NCBI GenBank assembly: GCA_937894825.1
Contig: CALCQT010000606.1
Span: 1 to 6,006 of the forward strand
DNA: 6,006 bases
Origin: an uncultured Anaerolineaceae bacterium
GTDB taxonomy: Bacteria; Chloroflexota; Anaerolineae; Anaerolineales; Anaerolineaceae
Direction of reading: 5' to 3'
Shown here piece after piece: positions 1-5,208 of the stretch (the stretch's first letter is position 1; each line of letters opens with the position of its first letter). The notes under the pieces were generated by a model. The model did not search any database and was not told the DNA's origin. It worked only from the letters and a program-made list of their open reading frames with translations. The translations under genes were made by a program, and so were the position numbers.

Positions 1-1447
1 GGTACAGCGCAGCATCGCGGCGAGCGGCGGATTGCAGCGGGAGCTGAACCAGACCTATCGCGCCCATTCCGAATTGCTGGACGTCAGCGGCGATTTTCTG
101 CGCCGGGCGATGGGTAGCGAAGCGGAAGTGACTGCAGGTTACGAAATCCCATTTTCACCGCTGCAGGCCATGCGGCAAATCCCAGCCGGGGAGGAGTCTG
201 CCGCCCACATGGCGTTCCTGCTGGGTTATGACCCGCTGTCCCGTGAGAATGCCCGAATGGCCGCGGCCGGTCTGCTGGCGGACCGCTTGCATGAAGCAAT
301 GCGGCGCGGGGATTTGAAAAGTTGGGATGAGGTTGCGCTGTTGTTTCGGGCTTCTTCCGGTTTTTCCATCTACGAAATAGCGCTGCAGCAGGCGGGTATT
401 CCGTATGTCACAATTTCCGGTAAAGGGTTCTACGCTCGTCCGGAGGTACGCGATGTGCTCAACATGCTGCGGGCCGTGGCGGATCCTTATGACGACCTGG
501 CGCTGGCCGGATTTCTGCTCAGTCCGGTGATCGGATTGTCGAAAGCGGCGCTTACCCGGCTGCGCTGGCCGGCCAGGATGGATGGAGCGCCGAGTCATTT
601 TTGGAATGCGTTGCAGCAGGATTTGCCGGACCTGGAGGATGCGGACCGGCATACACTGGATTGGGCGGGTGACATTTTGCAGGAGTTGATTCCATTGGCG
701 GACCGGGTGCCGGTGGATGACCTGATCGCGACGCTGGTGGAGCGCACCGGCTATCGGGTCTGGCTGGCGTCTGCGCCGGACAGCCGAAAGGGACGCAATT
801 TGGATAAACTGATCTCGGACGCGCAAAAAAGCGGCCTGACGCTGGTGACGGATTTTCTGACCTTTATTGAAAGCCTGAATGATGCCGGTGCCCGTGAAGG
901 GGAAGCGCCGCCGGATTCAGCGGGCGCGGTGCAGTTGATGACGATTCATAAGTCGAAAGGGCTGGAATTTCCCTGTGTGGTGCTGGCGGATGCCGGCTAC
1001 AGCCGCGGCCCTCAAACCGGATGGATCAGGCTGTCGCAAACCTGGGGGCTGAATGTGCGGACCGATCCGCCTTCATTGGGGTATGCGTTGTCGGTTCAAG
1101 AGGAGCGACAGCAGGAGGAAGCGGAGCTGAAACGGTTGCTGTATGTCGCCATGACGCGTGCGCGGGAGCGACTTATCGTCAGCGGGCATTTCGTGGAGAA
1201 GCGGGGCTTGCCGGGATGGCTGGGCACGTTGCTGGGACCGCATGAAAAGGCATTGCGGGCGTTGGCAGGTGCGACGGCGAACGGAACGAGCGAGGAAACC
1301 TGGCGCACGGAGACGGGGCAGCCTTATGCCGTGGCGGTTCAGGGCTTTGAGGAATCAGCCGGACCGCTCGAAGCGTATCCCCAGCCGAAGGTTCCTGAAC
1401 TTACAGTGCATCCGATTCCGCTTTGGACACCACTGCATCCTTGTTGA
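1..1447 (+). CDS. addA: AddA-type UvrD-family helicase, C-terminal part, lacking the nuclease domain (partial at left edge)
   Basis: The reading frame is open from base 2, so the gene begins outside the window; the TTG at 32 is internal. 481 residues are visible. Numbering from the TTG codon: motif IV-like LNQTYRAHSELL at 5-16, the WDEVALLFRA strand at 98-107, the AddA/RecB-like segment from GFYARPEVRDVLNMLRA to LLSPVIGLS at about 132-170, motif V TIHKSKGLEFP at 304-314, and motif VI LLYVAMTRARERL at 369-381 with the ATP-contacting arginines. Motifs Ia-III lie off the window. In the AddAB/RecBCD family such a protein unwinds double-strand ends for recombinational repair. AddA normally continues some 250-350 residues past motif VI into a PD-(D/E)XK nuclease domain. 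Here only about 90 residues follow, ending in a Pro-rich stretch, and the last 47 bases overlap the convergent permease gene. The helicase family is certain. Assignment as AddA is likely but rests on the middle segment. The gene is probably a 3'-truncated copy, although a naturally nuclease-less UvrD paralogue is not excluded. Confidence 0.8.
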   Translation, partial: VQRSIAASGGLQRELNQTYRAHSELLDVSGDFLRRAMGSEAEVTAGYEIPFSPLQAMRQIPAGEESAAHMAFLLGYDPLSRENARMAAAGLLADRLHEAMRRGDLKSWDEVALLFRASSGFSIYEIALQQAGIPYVTISGKGFYARPEVRDVLNMLRAVADPYDDLALAGFLLSPVIGLSKAALTRLRWPARMDGAPSHFWNALQQDLPDLEDADRHTLDWAGDILQELIPLADRVPVDDLIATLVERTGYRVWLASAPDSRKGRNLDKLISDAQKSGLTLVTDFLTFIESLNDAGAREGEAPPDSAGAVQLMTIHKSKGLEFPCVVLADAGYSRGPQTGWIRLSQTWGLNVRTDPPSLGYALSVQEERQQEEAELKRLLYVAMTRARERLIVSGHFVEKRGLPGWLGTLLGPHEKALRALAGATANGTSEETWRTETGQPYAVAVQGFEESAGPLEAYPQPKVPELTVHPIPLWTPLHPC

Positions 1448-2294
1448 AAAGCAGCATCCCCAGGATAATCACGATCCCGCCGACGACGGTCGGCAATTCG
1501 AGGTGTTCCCCCGCGATCAGGAAGCCGGTCAGCGCCGACAAAAACGGAATCAGAAACATATAAATGGTCACCTGGGAAGTTTTTGGCGCTTTTGAGAGTG
1601 TCTGCGTCCAGGCCACATAGGCGATCGCGCTGGAGAAAATCCCCAGAATCAGGATGTTTATGACCTGGTTCACTGGCGCGGTTTTCAATTCGCGGAAGGC
1701 TGTTGGGGAAAACACAGCCAGCATGATCGTCCCCAGCAGGATGCTGTAAGCCGTGACTTGCAGCGGCGAATATTTCCGGGTCAGTTTTTTCTGGATCAGG
1801 TTATAAATTGCCAGCATGATCGGGCAGAGAAGCAACAGCAGGACGCCGGTATTGGAGGAGAAACTGCCATTGATGAGCGTCAGCACTAAAATCCCGCAGA
1901 ACTGCATGAAGACAGCCGCCCATTGGTAAAGTTTGAGTGCTTCTTTAAGCAGGAGCCATGCCAATACCGCGGTGAAAATGGGCGCGGTAGCGACAATGAC
2001 GCTGCTGGTTGCCGAGGTCACCTGTGTCATCGCGATGTTAAAAACCACCATGTAGAGTGAAAATCCGCAGGTGGCCGAGGCGAGAAACCAGAGGAAATCC
2101 TCTTTGTGCGGCGGGCGGATCCGCCCGATGATCAGAACAGGGATCAAAAGGAGCGAGGCAAAGAAGTAACGCAGAAACCCGATGGAGATCGGCGTATAAT
2201 GCTGCAGTGATAATTTGGTATAGACGTAAGCCAGTGTCCAGCCCAAAATTGCGATGATGGCGTAAAAATGATAACTGATCTTTTTTCTGAACAT
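1401..2294 (-). CDS. EamA/DMT-family ten-helix permease
   Basis: This complete 297-residue inner-membrane protein has about ten hydrophobic segments (near 10-28, 36-56, 68-88, 97-115, 125-141, 149-167, 179-195, 212-232, 242-261, 269-284), the expected length and layout of the two-repeat EamA family of drug/metabolite transporters. Each repeat ends in the family pattern of a Pro-containing helix, a short Gly/Ala-rich helix and an acidic residue before the last helix: ATAPIFTAVLAWLLLKE (about 102-118) and FLIPFLSALTGFLIAGE (about 247-263). The ATG at 2294 is supported by GGGTGAT on the minus strand at 2297-2303. Members export amino acids, metabolites or drugs, and some import; nothing here fixes the substrate. 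The hydrophilic tail after helix 10 (DAVVSKAESDAL) is encoded by the overlap with the convergent helicase gene, so it may be recently acquired at a rearrangement junction. The gene is divergent from the sugar transporter operon and seems unrelated to it. Confidence 0.9.
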   Translation of the reverse strand: MFRKKISYHFYAIIAILGWTLAYVYTKLSLQHYTPISIGFLRYFFASLLLIPVLIIGRIRPPHKEDFLWFLASATCGFSLYMVVFNIAMTQVTSATSSVIVATAPIFTAVLAWLLLKEALKLYQWAAVFMQFCGILVLTLINGSFSSNTGVLLLLLCPIMLAIYNLIQKKLTRKYSPLQVTAYSILLGTIMLAVFSPTAFRELKTAPVNQVINILILGIFSSAIAYVAWTQTLSKAPKTSQVTIYMFLIPFLSALTGFLIAGEHLELPTVVGGIVIILGMLLFNKDAVVSKAESDAL

Positions 2295-2354
2295 AAATCA
2301 CCCATAGTCTATCGCGTGCTTAAAGTTGAGAAATCCTTGCAGTTTTTCTGTGTA

Positions 2355-2406
2355 TAAAGTGAAGCAATACAAACAGTAGTATTTTCTCGCCTGAATTGTC
2401 ACTTTA
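2355..2406. repeat. 8-bp inverted repeat with 36-nt spacer and a nested inverted repeat
   Basis: TAAAGTGA at 2355-2362 is exactly complementary to TCACTTTA at 2399-2406, and the similarity extends outward imperfectly (TG-TA against TGCAT). Inside the spacer AATAC (2366-2370) pairs with GTATT (2379-2383). The arms lie about 44 bp centre to centre, near four helical turns. The structure is visible; its role is not. It could be a pair of protein half-sites or a hairpin in the 5' leader of the leftward permease transcript. Confidence 0.5.
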
Positions 2407-2515
2407 ATGCACAAAATCGATTGAAATCCTCTTTGTCAAGTGAATAGCGACACATTTCTCTGAAATTTTTTTCCTGCTTTTTCGTGACAACCTTCTTTTC
2501 TTGTTTTTATGCCAT

Positions 2516-2543
2516 TTGGGAAGGATAGGAAATAGTATATACT
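2516..2543 (+). promoter_or_regulatory. Candidate sigma-70-type promoter of the sugar ABC operon
   Basis: A -35-like TTGGGA at 2516-2521 (four of six consensus bases) is followed after 16 nt by TATACT at 2538-2543 (five of six). Transcription would start near 2549-2552, giving a leader of about 130 nt before the ATPase gene. The -10 box lies within the 18-bp palindrome, which suits a repressed promoter. The call comes from visual matching only. Confidence 0.5.
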
Positions 2544-2547
2544 ATTT
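2530..2547. promoter_or_regulatory. Perfect 18-bp palindromic operator candidate, GntR/HutC-like
   Basis: AAATAGTATATACTATTT reads identically on both strands. Its core GTATATAC fits the consensus known for operators of the HutC subfamily of GntR regulators (GT-A/C-TA-G/T-AC flanked by variable bases), many of which control sugar or amino-sugar uptake genes. It covers the candidate -10 box of the transporter operon, so a bound protein should block initiation. No regulator gene is in the window. The palindrome is certain; the regulator family is inference, since a short AT-rich palindrome could also be read by other regulators. Confidence 0.6.
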
Positions 2548-2664
2548 TATGCGGTCTGTATGAGCGGGTATGACCCGGAATTCAGATTTTGAAAAGAAGA
2601 CCGGTCCCCCTATTTGTATGCACCACTGCCGAAAAAACAGTCATTTTACCCCAGCTTATTTTTC

Positions 2665-2674
2665 GAAAGGTAAT
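2665..2674 (+). promoter_or_regulatory. Weak or unusually spaced ribosome binding site of the ATPase gene
   Basis: GAAAGGTAAT is the only purine-rich Shine-Dalgarno-like stretch ahead of the ATPase gene. Its AAAGG (2666-2670) ends 12 nt before the ATG at 2683, longer than the usual 5-9, and only 3 nt before the TTG at 2674, which is too close. The ATG is preferred because MSEYLAQLLDISKSFPG matches where RbsA proteins begin. The poor spacing makes coupling to upstream translation worth considering. Confidence 0.4.
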
Positions 2675-2682
2675 TGTTCATC

Positions 2683-4170
2683 ATGAGCGAATATCTGGCG
2701 CAATTATTAGATATATCCAAATCGTTTCCGGGAGTCAAAGCGCTGGATCATGTGAACTTTGATCTCCGTCCCGGTGAGGTTCACGCGTTGGTGGGAGAAA
2801 ACGGATCCGGTAAATCCACGCTGGTGAAAATTCTTTCCGGTGTCTACACCAAAGATGAAGGGACGATCCTGATCAATGGTGAGGAAACTGTTTTCCCGAA
2901 TCCACGCGCGGCGCAGGATAAAGGGATCTGTATCATCCATCAGGAACTGAATCTCTGCCGTCACCTGTCCATCGCGGAAAATATGTATCTGGGACGTGAA
3001 CCGAAAAAAATATTATTCCTGGATCAGAAAAAGCAGATTGAAGACGCCCAGGCCATTTTAGACCGGCTGAATGTCGATCTGGATCCGACCACCCGGGTGG
3101 GAGATCTGACGGTGTCCAAGCAGCAAATGGTTGAAATCGGCAAGGCTATCTCGACCAACGCTCGCATCATCATTATGGATGAGCCGACTTCCGCCTTGAC
3201 GGTGAAGGAAATTGACGAATTGTTCACGATCATCAACGTCCTGAAACGCGAGGGACATGGGATCATCTATATTTCCCATCGCCTGGAGGAACTGGCTGCG
3301 ATCGCCGACCGGGTCACGATCATCCGGGACGGACAGCATATTGCGACGCTTAACTATGAAGATACGGATCAGGAAGCGATTATCCGGTACATGGTTGGGC
3401 GTGAACTGAAAGAGAAATTCCCCCGTGTCCCCACGAATCCCGGGAAAACGATCTTCGAGGTGAAAAATCTCTCCGCCGGGCGAGCGGTTAAGGACGTCAG
3501 TTTTTCAGTACGGGAGGGTGAGATTCTCGGCATTGCCGGCTTGATGGGGGCGGGACGGACCGAAACCATCCGGGCTATTTTCGGCGCGGATCCGAAAGAC
3601 GGCGGGCAGGTCTTTTTACATGGCAAGGAAATTTCGATCCACAGGCCGCTGGAAGCGATTGAAACCGGCGTTTTTTGTGTTCCGGAAGACCGTAAAAAAG
3701 ACGGCCTGTGTATTTCGATGCCGGTTTATCAGAATGTGACGCTGCCGAACATGGAAATGGTCACCGATCGCGGGGTGGTGAATACCGCCAAAGAAGTTGC
3801 AATGGCCAGCGCTACCATCAATGAGCTGTCGATCCGTACGCCCGGCGTCGGGCAGACGGTGAAAAACCTGAGCGGCGGCAACCAGCAGAAAGTTGTGGTC
3901 GGGAAATGGCTGGTCAAACCGGCGAAAGTGATCCTGTTTGATGAACCGACCCGCGGCATTGATGTTGGCGCCAAAGTTGATATCTATAATCTGATGAACG
4001 AACTGAAAAAACAGGGCATCGGCGTAGTTTTCGTTTCCTCTGAGCTGCCGGAAATTCTGGGCATGGCGGACCGGATTGTCGTGATGTGCGAAGGGCGCGT
4101 GACCGCGGATTTGGACGCTTCCGAAGCGAATCAGGAAGTGATTATGCAATATGCCACACAATACATGTAA
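2683..4170 (+). CDS. rbsA: Sugar ABC importer ATP-binding protein, RbsA/MglA type, two fused ATPase domains
   Basis: 495 residues from the ATG at 2683, the normal size for CUT2-class ATPases (E. coli RbsA is about 500). N-terminal domain: Walker A GENGSGKST (38-46), Q-loop Gln87, degenerate signature LTVSKQQ (142-148), Walker B RIIIMDEPTS (161-170), switch His199. C-terminal domain: degenerate Walker A GLMGAGRTE (286-294) with Arg in place of the catalytic Lys, PEDRK (334-338), intact signature LSGGNQQK (396-403), Walker B ILFDEPTRGID (417-427), and SSE (452-454) where a His switch would sit. The second site is therefore expected to bind ATP but hydrolyse poorly, as is normal in this family. 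It acts at the cytoplasmic face, driving the permease encoded 12 nt downstream. Automated naming gives rbsA, but MglA, XylG, AraG and autoinducer-2 ATPases look alike, so the sugar is not established. It is the first gene of the operon and is presumably controlled by the palindrome at 2530-2547. Confidence 0.95.
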   Translation: MSEYLAQLLDISKSFPGVKALDHVNFDLRPGEVHALVGENGSGKSTLVKILSGVYTKDEGTILINGEETVFPNPRAAQDKGICIIHQELNLCRHLSIAENMYLGREPKKILFLDQKKQIEDAQAILDRLNVDLDPTTRVGDLTVSKQQMVEIGKAISTNARIIIMDEPTSALTVKEIDELFTIINVLKREGHGIIYISHRLEELAAIADRVTIIRDGQHIATLNYEDTDQEAIIRYMVGRELKEKFPRVPTNPGKTIFEVKNLSAGRAVKDVSFSVREGEILGIAGLMGAGRTETIRAIFGADPKDGGQVFLHGKEISIHRPLEAIETGVFCVPEDRKKDGLCISMPVYQNVTLPNMEMVTDRGVVNTAKEVAMASATINELSIRTPGVGQTVKNLSGGNQQKVVVGKWLVKPAKVILFDEPTRGIDVGAKVDIYNLMNELKKQGIGVVFVSSELPEILGMADRIVVMCEGRVTADLDASEANQEVIMQYATQYM

Positions 4171-4182
4171 ACGAGGACGAGT

Positions 4183-5154
4183 ATGAATCAGACTGCTGTT
4201 GAACCGAAAATACGGACTGGTAAGAAACTCTCGCGGCAGGCCACGCAGTTGATCAGCACGGCCATTGCTCTTTTGGCCCTGGTGGTTGTATTTACGCTGT
4301 CCAACCCGAATTTTATCTCCATGATGAATATCCTGAATATTCTGAAACAAGCTTCCCCGATCATTATTATCGCGATCGGTCAGACTTTTGTGCTGATCAC
4401 GGCCGGGATTGATCTTTCGATCGGTTCGGTCATTGCCTGTTCGGGTATTGTGGCGGCGATCTGCATGCGGGCTGGCTGGCCGGTATTGATTGCGATTCTG
4501 ATCGGGTTGTTGTTCGGTGTGGCTGTCGGCGCAATTAATGGGCTGTTGATCGTTTATGGAAAATTGCCGCCGTTTATCGCGACGATGGGAACGATGACGA
4601 CGGTGCGCGGACTGGCGCTTTTCCTGACCCAGGGGATTCCGATCGGGAATCTGCCCAAAGGTTTTACGCAGATCGGCACGCAGCGGACCTGGAATATTCC
4701 GAATCAGGTTTTCATTATGGTGATTCTGGCGCTTATTTTTGGCTTTATTCTGGCCAAGACGAAAACCGGCCGCTATACCTACGCCATGGGGTCCAACTAC
4801 GAGGCGACTCGCCTCTCGGGGGTCAACGTTAACCGCACACTGATCACGGTTTACATGTTCAGCGGTTTCCTCGCGGCCTGGGCCGGCATGATCATGACGG
4901 CGAACGTCATCTCGGCGGCTCCGACCGCCGGGGACGGCTATGAGATGGACGCTGTCGCTTCTTCTGTGATTGGCGGCGCGAGCACGCTTGGCGGCGAAGG
5001 TCTGATTCCGGGCACTGTGCTGGGGGCGCTGGTTATCGCCACACTGCGGAACGGGCTGAACCTTTCCGGTGCCTCTCCGTTCATTCAAAAAATTATTATC
5101 GGAATTGTGATCATTACAGCGGTGTTTATTGATCGTTTCCGGAGAAACGACTGA
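4183..5154 (+). CDS. rbsC: Sugar ABC importer permease, RbsC type
   Basis: This 323-residue integral membrane protein has about eight to ten hydrophobic segments (for example 24-42, 58-75, 80-96, 100-121, 133-149, 175-192, 219-240, 277-295, 302-317). BPD_transp_2 family hallmarks are AGIDLSIGS (74-82), GKLPPFIATMGTMTTVRG (126-143), and the cytoplasmic coupling loop GSNYEATRLSGVNVNR (203-218) that docks on the ATPase. The segment APTAGDGYEMDAVASSVIGG (246-265) closely parallels E. coli RbsC as I recall it. One gene encodes the permease, so the channel is expected to be a homodimer, as in the ribose system. GAGG at 4173-4176 is placed six nt before the ATG, and the gene starts 12 nt after the ATPase stop, so it is co-transcribed. 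Family assignment is very secure; the transported sugar is not known from sequence. Confidence 0.95.
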   Translation: MNQTAVEPKIRTGKKLSRQATQLISTAIALLALVVVFTLSNPNFISMMNILNILKQASPIIIIAIGQTFVLITAGIDLSIGSVIACSGIVAAICMRAGWPVLIAILIGLLFGVAVGAINGLLIVYGKLPPFIATMGTMTTVRGLALFLTQGIPIGNLPKGFTQIGTQRTWNIPNQVFIMVILALIFGFILAKTKTGRYTYAMGSNYEATRLSGVNVNRTLITVYMFSGFLAAWAGMIMTANVISAAPTAGDGYEMDAVASSVIGGASTLGGEGLIPGTVLGALVIATLRNGLNLSGASPFIQKIIIGIVIITAVFIDRFRRND

Positions 5155-5163
5155 TTTAGTGAA

Positions 5164-5185
5164 AGAACTGCCGTGGGCAGTTTTA
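5164..5185 (+). terminator. Intercistronic hairpin with short T tail, possible partial terminator or mRNA processing/stability element
   Basis: AACTGCC (5166-5172) and GGCAGTT (5176-5182) form a perfect seven-pair stem with a GTG loop, extendable by a G-U and an A-U pair, and followed by TTTTAT. It starts about ten nt after the permease stop and ends about ten nt before the AGGAGG of the binding-protein gene. The T run is short for a strong intrinsic terminator, and the next gene clearly belongs to the same transporter, so partial read-through or 5'-end protection of a processed binding-protein mRNA is more likely than a full stop. Confidence 0.5.
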
Positions 5186-5196
5186 TAGTGGATTTC

Positions 5197-5202
5197 AGGA
5201 GG
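5197..5202 (+). promoter_or_regulatory. Strong ribosome binding site of the binding-protein gene
   Basis: A full-consensus AGGAGG lies six nt before the ATG at 5209. It is much stronger than the sites ahead of the ATPase and permease genes, which fits the need for excess binding protein over transporter. Confidence 0.9.
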
Positions 5203-5208
5203 AAGAAA

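Larger units (their letters stand above)
2295..2682. other. AT-rich divergent intergenic region carrying regulatory signals
   Basis: This is the 388-base gap between the start of the EamA permease gene (leftward) and the ATPase gene (rightward). Sample lines are about 33-35% GC, well below the flanking genes. It holds an inverted repeat at 2355-2406, a pyrimidine-rich stretch around 2465-2510, a candidate promoter with an 18-bp palindrome at 2516-2547, and a leader of about 130 nt with local inverted repeats. I recognise no riboswitch, tRNA or other known RNA. No convincing protein gene is visible apart from a speculative 38-codon leader ORF at 2570-2686. Confidence 0.8.

Noticed and set aside
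155..826. 223-codon open frame on the minus strand inside the helicase gene
   Set aside because: It is Arg/Gln/His-rich with no motif and lies fully antisense to conserved helicase coding.
1479..1494. GCCGAC-GACG-GTCGGC hairpin near the convergent gene ends, considered as a bidirectional terminator
   Set aside because: No T run follows on either strand, and it encodes the conserved TVVGG segment of the permease.
1158..1595. 145-codon + strand frame spanning the helicase end and the permease end, considered as a continuation of the helicase
   Set aside because: It is a different frame from the helicase and shows no nuclease motif. Its second half is antisense to the conserved last helices of the EamA permease.
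2434..2439. Perfect -35 box TTGACA on the minus strand, considered as the EamA promoter
   Set aside because: No acceptable -10 box lies 16-18 nt downstream (best is TTTTGT), so it is not called. The real promoter of the permease gene remains unidentified.
2674..2682. TTG at 2674 as start of the ATPase gene
   Set aside because: The Shine-Dalgarno-like AAAGG would be only 3 nt away, and homologues start at about the MSEYLAQ position, favouring the ATG at 2683.
2295..2682. Search for a catabolite-response (cre) site or known riboswitch in the divergent region
   Set aside because: No stretch fitted the cre consensus, and no conserved riboswitch core was recognisable on either strand.
3616..5088. 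490-codon open frame on the minus strand, antisense to the ATPase and permease genes
   Set aside because: It is opposite two genes with complete family motifs. The translation is rich in Arg, His, Gln and Asn with no domain pattern, as expected for an antisense shadow.
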